Positions 6,107 through 12,623 of a stretch of 12,623 nucleotides of DNA are shown here, piece by piece. The number at the start of each line of letters is the position of its first letter. The first letter of the stretch is position 1. Made by a program: the position numbers and the translations under genes. The DNA comes from Thiotrichaceae bacterium UBA973 (GTDB taxonomy: Bacteria; Pseudomonadota; Gammaproteobacteria; Eutrophobiales; Eutrophobiaceae). The stretch spans positions 2,022-14,644 of the forward strand of contig DBBX01000013.1 of the NCBI GenBank assembly GCA_002292815.1, in the 5' to 3' direction. Under the pieces are notes generated by a model, which had not been told where the DNA came from, made no database searches, and was given only the letters and a program-made list of their open reading frames with translations.

Positions 6107-9100
6107 TTAAATGCGACGAGCATTATAATCTATTTTTACGTTATCTTTGCCTATAGATTCTGATAATTTATCTAATAAATCATCATTTATCGTTAAATGC
6201 CATTCTTCTCCGAGATTGAGTTTAGCAATGGCCTCGCCATTGTCATATCGGATAGATACCTCGGAACTCCCATTTCTAAAGGGCGAGATAGTCTTCTTCA
6301 AGAGATCAATACCACCATTTTTCAGATAATCATATTTCATGTTCAGAACAAGACTGGCGTTTCTTTTTCTAATATCGTCCAGGCTGAATATTTCATTTGC
6401 ACGAATAGAAATACCACTCTCTACATAATCGTCGTCTATCGCCTTACCTTTTATAATGACCAACTGGTCTTTAACAAGCAGATGACGAAATTTCAGAAAT
6501 TCTTCTGAATACACGTTTACTAATGTTCGTGCTGTTCTGTCATCTAATTTAATTTCTGCCATACGTCCCCTACTGCCAGTGCGGGTACGTATGCTCATTA
6601 TATAACCGGCGACACTTACGCTGCCTAATTTAAATGCATTTAGTCTAGAGCTTATAATGCCTTCCAATTCATCTTCATATCGATTAATGGGATGACCTCT
6701 GAGATAAAAACCAAGCGTGTCCTTTTCGCCGGTCAACCTTTCTTTCTCATCCCAATCTGCAACCAGATCGTACATAGACGTATCTTCAGTCGTCACTTTA
6801 TTAGCGACATCTAAGCCAAACATATCATTCTGTCCGCTGGTACTATTTTGACTGTGCTGTTCCGCTAAAGAGATTGCCTTTGTCAAATTGTGAGCTAATG
6901 TACTTCTGCTAGCGCCAAGTTCGTCCATCGAACCCGAGCGTATCAATGCATCTATGACGCGTCGATTGGCTTTTCGTAAATCTACCCGTTTACAAAGGTC
7001 AAACAGGTCTGAAAAAGGACCATTTTCTTCTCTTTCATTGACTATTATTTCGATCGCCGATTCACCAACCCCTTTAATCGCGCCCAATCCATAACAAATC
7101 GTTTTATCATCGATGATCGTGAAACTATATTGACTCTGATTTACTGACGGTGGCAACAATTCTATCTTTATCCTTCTAACTTCTTCCAATAAGGTAACTA
7201 CCTTATCGGTATTATCCATATCAGAAGATAAAACTGCAGCCATAAACGCAGCTGGATAATGTGCTTTTAACCATGCAGTTTGGTAGGCAACCAGCGCGTA
7301 TGCAGCAGAATGCGATTTATTGAATCCATATCCAGCAAATTTTTCCATGAGATCAAAAATCATCGTCGCCTGTCTTTTATCAATGCCACGATTAACTGAA
7401 CCATCAGTAAATATAGCCCTTTGTTTTGCCATCTCTTCCGGTTTTTTCTTACCCATTGCTCGGCGTAACATATCAGCAGCGCCTAGCGTGTAACCTGCTA
7501 ATACTTGAGCAATTTGCATGACTTGTTCTTGATAAAGAATAACGCCATAAGTTGTCTTCAACGCAGGCTCCAGGTCCTCATGCATATGCTTCCAAGCCCT
7601 GCCATGTTTTCTATCAACAAAATCGTCGACCATGCCTGACTGTAAAGGCCCCGGTCTAAACAAGGCCACAAGGGCGATCAAGTCATCAAACACATCAGGC
7701 TTGAGTCGCTTGATTAATTTCTTCATGCCATCTGATTCCAACTGAAAGACAGCTGTCGTGTCCATGCGTTGAATCAATGCATAGGTAGCTGGATCATCAA
7801 GTGGTATTTTTCGTATATTGATCGACTCTTTATTATCTTTTTTTCTTACAAGATTAATATCACGTAGTGCCCAGTCGATAATGGTTAATGTCCTGAGCCC
7901 CAAAAAATCAAACTTGACTAAGCCAATAGATTCAACATCACCCATATCAAATTGTGTAACCGTTGCTTGTGAGCCTTGCTCACAATATAGCGGCATATAC
8001 TCATATAAAGGCTTAGGTGCTATAACAAGACCACCAGCATGACGCCCTGCGTTTCTTGATAAACCCTCAAGCTTTTGTGCTAAATCCAGTAACGATCTAA
8101 CATCTTCTTCAGCTTTGTATCGCTGTCGCAACATTTTCTCTTCTGCCAGAGCACGGTCAAGCGTCATATTTAAATCAAATGGAATTAGTTTTGCAATTTG
8201 ATCAACAAAACCATATGGGAACCCGAGCACTCTTCCAACATCTCTGACCACAGCCTTTGCTGCCATGGTGCCATAAGTAATAATTTGTGAAACATGGTCA
8301 CGTCCATACTTTCTGGCAACATAATCAATCACTTCATCACGACGATCCATGCAAAAATCAATATCAAAGTCGGGCAATGAAACTCGTTCAGGATTTAGAA
8401 AGCGTTCAAACAACAGGTCATACTCAATCGGATCTAATTCAGTAATATCCAGTGCGTAGGCGACCAGTGAACCCGCACCAGAACCACGTCCAGGACCTAC
8501 CGGTATGGCATTCTCTTTAGCCCAACGAATAAAATCAGCAACGATGAGAAAATAACCTGAAAAGCCCATACCGGTTACAACATCTACTTCGCGTTGTAAT
8601 CTTGAAAAGTATTCCGCATGAATTGATTCCGGGATACCATCGTTTTCATTCAGGATTTTCTGTAATCCCGTTTTAGCATCGTTAGTGAGTCTTTGATCCT
8701 GTGTCTCATCTGAATTAACAGGAAAATGAGGTAAGAAATTTTCGCCTAAAGTAAATTCGACATTACATCTTTGCGCAATTTTAACTGTATTTTCGAGTGC
8801 CTCAGGAATATCAAAAAACAACTCCTGCATTTCTTCATTGGTTCGGAGATATTGTTGTGTAGTGTATTGTTTGATGCGTCTCGGATCATTTAGTGTATAT
8901 CCCTGCTGGATACAAACCCGTGCTTCATGTGCATCAAAATCATCTTCAGCTATAAAACGAACATTATTCGTTGCTACCAGAGGAACACTAAATTTCTCAG
9001 CAAAATTTATAGCCTCATTTATATGGCCGTCCTGTCCTTTTCTGCCGATTCTTTGCAATTCAAGATAATATCGATCTGGGAATACTGACATCCATTTCTC

Positions 9101-9553
9101 GAAGTTACTTTCAACCTTGCCATCATCTTGAAGTAAAGTTGAATTTGAAAAATCACCGGTATCTGCACAATCAATAACGATGAGTCCATCATTATAATTT
9201 TTAAGCCAATCAAACTGTACTAATGGGTTCCCACGAAACTGTCCTTCGGTAAAACTTTTTGTTATCAATCTAGACAGGTTTTGGAAACCTTGTATATGCT
9301 GACAAAGAAGAACAATACTCGATGGTTCGTCTTGACTGACACCCCATACTTTTATTTCGGCTCCAATCAGTGGCTTAACACCTCTTTTATGCATCGCACG
9401 ATAAAACTTTACCGCAGAGAAAGTGTTCCCCTGTTCTGTAACAGCAATTGCCGGCATGCCCTTATCAGCTGCCTTAGCGGCTAAAGCATCAACCTTGATC
9501 ACCCCATCAATTAATGAATATTCAGTATGAAGGTGTAAATGAACAAAGCTCAT
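6107..9553 (-). CDS. dnaE: DNA polymerase III alpha subunit
   Basis: DnaE is the replicative polymerase subunit of the holoenzyme. The 1148 residues (E. coli 1160) show the usual order. A PHP domain (about 1-270) begins FVHLHLHTEYSLIDG. The palm follows with GPGRGSGAGSLVAYALDI (353-370) and the catalytic aspartates in LPDFDIDFCMDRRDE (Asp395 and Asp397, matching E. coli Asp401 and Asp403). Further on are SRNAGRHAGGLVIAP and GYGFNKSHSAAYALVAYQTA. The beta-clamp motif QNDMF is at 908-912, where E. coli has QADMF. An OB fold (around 970-1050) and a tau-binding tail follow. PHP metal ligands are partly lost: TEQG at 39-42 and TNNVRF at 195-200 replace canonical TDHG and TNDVHY. Proofreading is therefore expected to rely on DnaQ, encoded elsewhere. 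The ATG lies 12 bases after the rnhB stop, with no clear Shine-Dalgarno. Confidence 0.98.
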   Translation of the reverse strand: MSFVHLHLHTEYSLIDGVIKVDALAAKAADKGMPAIAVTEQGNTFSAVKFYRAMHKRGVKPLIGAEIKVWGVSQDEPSSIVLLCQHIQGFQNLSRLITKSFTEGQFRGNPLVQFDWLKNYNDGLIVIDCADTGDFSNSTLLQDDGKVESNFEKWMSVFPDRYYLELQRIGRKGQDGHINEAINFAEKFSVPLVATNNVRFIAEDDFDAHEARVCIQQGYTLNDPRRIKQYTTQQYLRTNEEMQELFFDIPEALENTVKIAQRCNVEFTLGENFLPHFPVNSDETQDQRLTNDAKTGLQKILNENDGIPESIHAEYFSRLQREVDVVTGMGFSGYFLIVADFIRWAKENAIPVGPGRGSGAGSLVAYALDITELDPIEYDLLFERFLNPERVSLPDFDIDFCMDRRDEVIDYVARKYGRDHVSQIITYGTMAAKAVVRDVGRVLGFPYGFVDQIAKLIPFDLNMTLDRALAEEKMLRQRYKAEEDVRSLLDLAQKLEGLSRNAGRHAGGLVIAPKPLYEYMPLYCEQGSQATVTQFDMGDVESIGLVKFDFLGLRTLTIIDWALRDINLVRKKDNKESINIRKIPLDDPATYALIQRMDTTAVFQLESDGMKKLIKRLKPDVFDDLIALVALFRPGPLQSGMVDDFVDRKHGRAWKHMHEDLEPALKTTYGVILYQEQVMQIAQVLAGYTLGAADMLRRAMGKKKPEEMAKQRAIFTDGSVNRGIDKRQATMIFDLMEKFAGYGFNKSHSAAYALVAYQTAWLKAHYPAAFMAAVLSSDMDNTDKVVTLLEEVRRIKIELLPPSVNQSQYSFTIIDDKTICYGLGAIKGVGESAIEIIVNEREENGPFSDLFDLCKRVDLRKANRRVIDALIRSGSMDELGASRSTLAHNLTKAISLAEQHSQNSTSGQNDMFGLDVANKVTTEDTSMYDLVADWDEKERLTGEKDTLGFYLRGHPINRYEDELEGIISSRLNAFKLGSVSVAGYIMSIRTRTGSRGRMAEIKLDDRTARTLVNVYSEEFLKFRHLLVKDQLVIIKGKAIDDDYVESGISIRANEIFSLDDIRKRNASLVLNMKYDYLKNGGIDLLKKTISPFRNGSSEVSIRYDNGEAIAKLNLGEEWHLTINDDLLDKLSESIGKDNVKIDYNARRI

Positions 9554-9565
9554 ATAGATGACAAA

Positions 9566-10156
9566 CTACGCTATATATTTAGCAACTGGAGCAAAACTAC
9601 GCCGATGTATTTTCGTTATTCCTAATCTTGCTAAAGCTTCAATATGTTGTTTGGTGGGATAACCTTTATGCGATGAAAAACCGTAATCAGGATATTCATC
9701 ATCAAAGTTTACCATTTCATTGTCCCGTGCTACTTTAGCAATAATTGATGCAGCACTAATAGCGGGAATCAAACTATCACCTTTGATAATAGCAATAGTT
9801 TTGTAATTAACTTCTGGCATAAAATTACCATCGACGACTACCATTTCTGGTTTTTTCCCTAACGCTTCAACAGCACGTTTCATAGCCAGTAAACTGGCTT
9901 GTAAAATATTTATATTATCAATCTCTTCAACTTCAGCTCTTCCCAAAGACCAGTCCAGGGATTTAGATTTTATTTCCTCAGACAATAGCATTCTTTTTTT
10001 ATGACTCAGTTTTTTAGAGTCTTTCAAGCCATGGATTATATTCTCAGGGTCTAGTATGACGGCAGCTGCGACAACAGGACCTGCCAGAGGTCCTCTGCCA
10101 ACTTCATCAACGCCAGCCACCAAGTCAAGATCGTTTATATAGGAGTAATCAGTCAA
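9566..10156 (-). CDS. rnhB: Ribonuclease HII, probable TTG start
   Basis: RNase HII cuts RNA in RNA-DNA hybrids and removes single ribonucleotides misincorporated into DNA. From the TTG at 10156 the product has 196 residues, close to the usual 198 or so. Motifs are LVAGVDEVGRGPLAGPVVAAAV, with the metal-binding Asp17-Glu18, then LKDSKKLSHKKR, VVVDGNFMP, KGDSLIPAISAASIIAKVARD and GFSSHKGYPTKQHIEALARLG. An ATG at 10240 gives 28 extra residues but would overlap lpxB by 92 bases and has no family counterpart. The TTG start is preceded at 10161-10167 by AGGTGAT, which matches the complement of the 16S rRNA tail. A GTG at 10165 is a second option (199 residues). The start overlaps the end of lpxB by 8 bases, so translation is probably coupled. 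Gene identity is firm; the start is likely but not certain. Confidence 0.95.
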   Translation of the reverse strand: MTDYSYINDLDLVAGVDEVGRGPLAGPVVAAAVILDPENIIHGLKDSKKLSHKKRMLLSEEIKSKSLDWSLGRAEVEEIDNINILQASLLAMKRAVEALGKKPEMVVVDGNFMPEVNYKTIAIIKGDSLIPAISAASIIAKVARDNEMVNFDDEYPDYGFSSHKGYPTKQHIEALARLGITKIHRRSFAPVAKYIA

Positions 10157-11297
10157 CTTTATCACCTGCAAGTAATTCCAGTATGGCGTCAGCAGCTTGT
10201 AAATCAGCATTCTTTTTGAGCTGTTCAGATAATTTAACAAACTCCATTTTCATTTGTTCCGCCTGTTCATCAGAAGCCAATAATTTATTTAATTCAGAAG
10301 ATAATATTTCCGGGGTGCACCTTGATTGCAAACATTCAGGCACCAGCATTTTCCCTGCCAGAATATTTGGTAATGAAGCATAGGGGATCTTTGCTAATAA
10401 CTTAACTATTAAATGCGTTAAAAAAGATAGTTTATAGGCAACAACCATCGGTTTTTTAAACAGCATTGCCTCAAGTGTTGCGGTACCTGACGCGAGCATA
10501 ATGAAGTCCGCGGCTTCCATTATTTTATGTGTATTAGCTACGCTGATATTGACGTTCAAATCTGGCGCAACTTTATTTTTTATCTCTATAAAATAATTGA
10601 ATGCCTTTTCATCAACTAAACCACTTATAAAATACAGATCAGGGTATATCGATTGTGATAAAACAGCTGCTTTTAATAGTGGCCTGGCGATTCTTTTTAT
10701 TTCAGATAAACGACTGCCGGGCAAAAGTGCAATAACTGTTTTTTCTTGCGGAATGTTTAAGTCTGATCTGGCTGCTGATACATTTGGTGTGGTTGTTATC
10801 TTGTCTGCCAGAGGATGACCTACATACCGGTTTGGCACACCGTATTTATTATAGATAGCTGCCTCAAAAGGAAACAGACTCAATACCAAATCAGCAGCCA
10901 TACGAATTTTCTTTACTCTGTATTCACGCCAGGCCCATACTGATGGACTGACATAATGAACTGTTATTATTCCTGCCTTGCGTAATTCTTTTTCTAGCCA
11001 AAGATTAAAATCAGGCGCATCGATACCAATAAAAATATCTGGTGGATGCCTAATAAAATGTTTTAACAAATTGTCTCTAATATTTTTTAATTCAAAATAT
11101 CTTCCAGCTACTTCAGTAATACCCATTACGGACAATCGTTCCATTGGATATAAGATATTCATTCCTGCTCTAGCAAGATTTTTTCCACCGACACCCTCTA
11201 TTGATAACGATTCAGTTTTATTTCCTAATTCATTAATTAATCCTGCACCGAGTATGTCGCCTGAGACTTCACCCGCGACAATTCCAATCCGAACCAT
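10149..11297 (-). CDS. lpxB: Lipid-A-disaccharide synthase LpxB
   Basis: LpxB (glycosyltransferase family 19) joins UDP-2,3-diacylglucosamine and lipid X into the lipid A disaccharide 1-phosphate at the inner face of the cytoplasmic membrane. The product has 382 residues, the same length as the E. coli enzyme. Visible family motifs are IVAGEVSGDILGAGL (6-20), GVGG (35-38), the catalytic-region loop FIGIDAPDFNLWLE (89-102), HYVSPSVWAWRE (114-125), GHPLAD (160-165), LLPGSRLSEI (191-200), ASGTATLEAMLFKKPMVVAY (269-288) and SLPNILAG (308-315). The gene begins 36 bases after the lpxA stop, the widest gap in the minus-strand block, with only a weak purine stretch before ATG. Its last codons overlap rnhB. 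It works directly downstream of LpxA and LpxD in the Raetz pathway. Confidence 0.98.
   Translation of the reverse strand: MVRIGIVAGEVSGDILGAGLINELGNKTESLSIEGVGGKNLARAGMNILYPMERLSVMGITEVAGRYFELKNIRDNLLKHFIRHPPDIFIGIDAPDFNLWLEKELRKAGIITVHYVSPSVWAWREYRVKKIRMAADLVLSLFPFEAAIYNKYGVPNRYVGHPLADKITTTPNVSAARSDLNIPQEKTVIALLPGSRLSEIKRIARPLLKAAVLSQSIYPDLYFISGLVDEKAFNYFIEIKNKVAPDLNVNISVANTHKIMEAADFIMLASGTATLEAMLFKKPMVVAYKLSFLTHLIVKLLAKIPYASLPNILAGKMLVPECLQSRCTPEILSSELNKLLASDEQAEQMKMEFVKLSEQLKKNADLQAADAILELLAGDKVD
10161..10167 (-). promoter_or_regulatory. Shine-Dalgarno AGGTGAT for rnhB inside the lpxB tail
   Basis: AGGTGAT matches the 3' part of the 16S-complementary sequence (GGAGGTGAT). Its AGGTG core ends six bases before the TTG at 10156. 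It lies within codons for the last residues of LpxB and supports the short RnhB start. Confidence 0.6.
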
Positions 11298-11333
11298 TGA
11301 GTTATCTTAAGACAGTTGTTAAGGGAAATAGCT

Positions 11334-12107
11334 TCATCTAACAATTCCGCGCTGAGAAGAGGCAATAAATGCACGCATAATTTCCACTTTGTCGGATTCA
11401 GAGGCTAAGTCAGTCAAAACCTTTAATGCATCTTTCAAGATTAATCCATCTCGATAGATTGCTTTATAGGCCTTACGTAGGATATTAATAGTATCGGAAT
11501 CGAAACCATGTCTTTTTAAGCCTTCTCGATTTAATCCGGATGGCTTTGCAGAGTTACCGGACACTAAAACATAGGGTGGGACATCTTTGACAATGACTGA
11601 TGAAATGGCAGAAAAGCTATAACTACCAACACGGCAAAACTGATGTACTCCGGTAAAGCCACCAAGAATAACAAAATCATCAATAATCACATGGCCAGCC
11701 AACGTTACATTATTGGCAAAGACAGTATCGTTGCCAACAATACAATCATGGGCAATGTGTACATACGCCATAACCCAATTATTATCACCAATAATGGTTT
11801 TACCACCACCATCATTAGTACCACGATTTATTGAAACATATTCACGGATGGTATTCCCGGCACCTATTTCTAGTGTCGAGTTTTTTTCTTTAATATATTT
11901 CTTATCCTGAGGATCTTCGCCAATAGAACAAAAGTGAAAAATCTTGTTGTTTGGTCCAATTTTTGTAGGACCATTGATAACAACATGAGAACCAATAACA
12001 GAACCAGCCGCTATCGATACATTCTCACCGATTATCGAATACGGTCCAATACATACATTAGATTCAAGAATGGCATCGGGATGAACAATTGCAGTGGCAT
12101 CTATCAT
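11334..12107 (-). CDS. lpxA: UDP-N-acetylglucosamine acyltransferase LpxA
   Basis: LpxA transfers a 3-hydroxyacyl chain from acyl carrier protein to UDP-GlcNAc, the first step of lipid A synthesis in the cytoplasm. The 257-residue protein has the left-handed beta-helix hexapeptide repeats (IGPYSI, VSIAAG, VIGSHV, IGPNNK and so on, to about residue 185) and a C-terminal helical domain after GLNREGLKRHGF. The catalytic His is His120 in YVHIAHDCIVG, matching E. coli His125; His117 matches His122. Counting without gaps from this His to DVPPYV, the E. coli acyl-ruler Gly173 corresponds to Ile168. A bulky residue there is expected to shorten the accepted chain. The gene starts four bases after the fabZ stop with a GGA about eight bases upstream, and is followed by lpxB. 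FabZ and LpxA draw on the same 3-hydroxyacyl-ACP pool. Confidence 0.98.
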   Translation of the reverse strand: MIDATAIVHPDAILESNVCIGPYSIIGENVSIAAGSVIGSHVVINGPTKIGPNNKIFHFCSIGEDPQDKKYIKEKNSTLEIGAGNTIREYVSINRGTNDGGGKTIIGDNNWVMAYVHIAHDCIVGNDTVFANNVTLAGHVIIDDFVILGGFTGVHQFCRVGSYSFSAISSVIVKDVPPYVLVSGNSAKPSGLNREGLKRHGFDSDTINILRKAYKAIYRDGLILKDALKVLTDLASESDKVEIMRAFIASSQRGIVR

Positions 12108-12111
12108 GGAC

Positions 12112-12567
12112 TTATTCCATGACAGTGGTTAAGAGCTCTGCTGATGTTACTAATTGTGAATCCACATACGCAGAAGCATGAAATTTCCATATGTTTCTTT
12201 TTAGTGCAAGGAACTTGACGTCTAAAATTAATTGATCGCCAGGGCCGACTGGTTTCCTAAATCGGACTTTATCGATACCTACTAAGTAAAATAAACTATC
12301 CTCAGTTATATCACCTTCTTCAAAACCTAATGCACCAAGCAAACCCGCAGCTTGTGCCAAGGCTTCAATAATCAATACACCGGGCATTACCGATTTGCTC
12401 GGAAAATGTCCTTGGAAAAAAGGCTCATTGATTGTTATATTTTTTAATGCCTTTATGTGATGTCCCTTTTCTACTTCTAGCACACGATCAATCAATAAAA
12501 ACGGATACCGATGTGGCAATAAGGTCTTTATTTTTTCTATATCAACCATGTCTGGAGCATCTTGCAT
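12112..12567 (-). CDS. fabZ: 3-hydroxyacyl-ACP dehydratase FabZ
   Basis: FabZ dehydrates 3-hydroxyacyl-ACP to trans-2-enoyl-ACP in the fatty-acid elongation cycle. Its 151 residues equal the E. coli length. The hot-dog fold signature is clear: LLPHRYPFLLIDRV (16-29), the catalytic His54 in FFQGHFPSKSVMPGVLIIEAL, and the catalytic Glu68 in the following helix. The C-terminal strand region contains KVRFRKPVGPGDQL. The motif reads PSKSVMPG, where PxxPVMPG is more usual. This is a mild change away from the catalytic pair. The ATG at 12567 has GGAAA eight bases upstream and is preferred; an internal ATG at 12549 would still keep the whole domain but has no ribosome site. It sits between lpxD (inferred) and lpxA, as in other Gammaproteobacteria, where it competes with LpxA and LpxD for 3-hydroxyacyl-ACP. 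Confidence 0.98.
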   Translation of the reverse strand: MQDAPDMVDIEKIKTLLPHRYPFLLIDRVLEVEKGHHIKALKNITINEPFFQGHFPSKSVMPGVLIIEALAQAAGLLGALGFEEGDITEDSLFYLVGIDKVRFRKPVGPGDQLILDVKFLALKRNIWKFHASAYVDSQLVTSAELLTTVME

Positions 12568-12582
12568 ATATATTTTCCATCT

Positions 12583-12623
12583 TTAATCTAACTTAAACAT
12601 TATATTTTTTATAATTTCGTCCA
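12583..12623 (-). CDS. lpxD: C-terminal fragment of the gene before fabZ, probably lpxD
   Basis: Only the last 12 or so codons are inside the window. The minus-strand frame reads DEIIKNIMFKLD followed by TAA at 12583-12585, 15 bases before the fabZ start. In Gammaproteobacteria the gene at this place is normally lpxD, whose product ends in a helix often containing a 'LDE' stretch followed by basic and hydrophobic residues. The visible tail fits such a helix. The two other minus-strand frames also end quickly (WTKL and GRNYKKYNV before their stops), so frame choice rests on spacing and helix character. The assignment comes mainly from gene order. Confidence 0.5.
   Translation of the reverse strand, partial: DEIIKNIMFKLD

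Noticed and set aside
10157..10240. N-terminal extension of RnhB from ATG 10240
   Set aside because: It reads the lpxB coding region in another frame and would overlap lpxB by 92 bases; the family normally starts close to the DEVGRG motif.
11306..11323. Inverted repeat CTTAA...TTAAG in the lpxA-lpxB gap as an operator or terminator
   Set aside because: Five weak pairs with an eight-base loop and no T-run; expected by chance in AT-rich sequence.
12538..12549. Internal ATG of fabZ at 12549 as the true start
   Set aside because: The preceding bases lack a Shine-Dalgarno, whereas the ATG at 12567 has GGAAA at the right distance and gives the standard 151-residue length.
1..12623. CRISPR array, tRNA or rRNA gene, insertion sequence, replication origin
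   Set aside because: I saw no spaced repeats, no tRNA-like or rRNA-like segments, no transposase motifs and no room between genes (largest gap 36 bases).

Overview
The window looks like a chromosome segment of an AT-rich gammaproteobacterium. The main reason is gene order. Reading leftward from the right edge on the minus strand it runs (lpxD)-fabZ-lpxA-lpxB-rnhB-dnaE-accA-tilS, the order known from Escherichia coli and many other Gammaproteobacteria. Protein lengths match that family closely: FabZ 151, LpxA 257, LpxB 382, DnaE 1148, AccA 317 and TilS 451 residues. I cannot name the genus.

Layout. From the left edge to 2173, three plus-strand genes form a tight operon: a cut-off C-terminal fragment, a small two-helix membrane protein with a GTG start, and a 500-residue protein with a TTG start. 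The last has a signal peptide, a VWA domain, one membrane helix and a cytoplasmic FHA domain. It meets the minus-strand block tail to tail with 8 bases between stop codons. From the right edge to 2182, everything lies on the minus strand with gaps of 36 bases or less, or with overlaps, which suggests one long operon. After tilS the block continues into a DUF455 ferritin-like protein and an unrecognised 237-residue protein. No stretch over 36 bases lies outside genes. I saw no rRNA, tRNA, CRISPR array, insertion sequence or origin.

How the genes work together. fabZ, lpxA, lpxB and (by inference) lpxD serve fatty-acid and lipid A synthesis. accA supplies malonyl-CoA to the same pathway. rnhB and dnaE serve DNA replication. 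tilS makes the lysidine-modified tRNA that reads AUA codons. The DUF455 gene overlaps tilS by one base and so is probably translationally coupled to it. The plus-strand operon appears to be an unrelated envelope or signalling module built around phosphothreonine recognition.

The most unusual points are these. (1) The 5' region of tilS has a GC-rich hairpin, a nested minicistron whose stop overlaps the tilS start, and no usable Shine-Dalgarno for tilS itself. (2) The VWA-TM-FHA protein has an altered metal-site motif. (3) The LpxA acyl-chain ruler position is Ile, which predicts a lipid A 3-hydroxyacyl chain shorter than C14. (4) accA starts inside a 10-bp tandem repeat. All calls come from reading the sequence; no searches were run.
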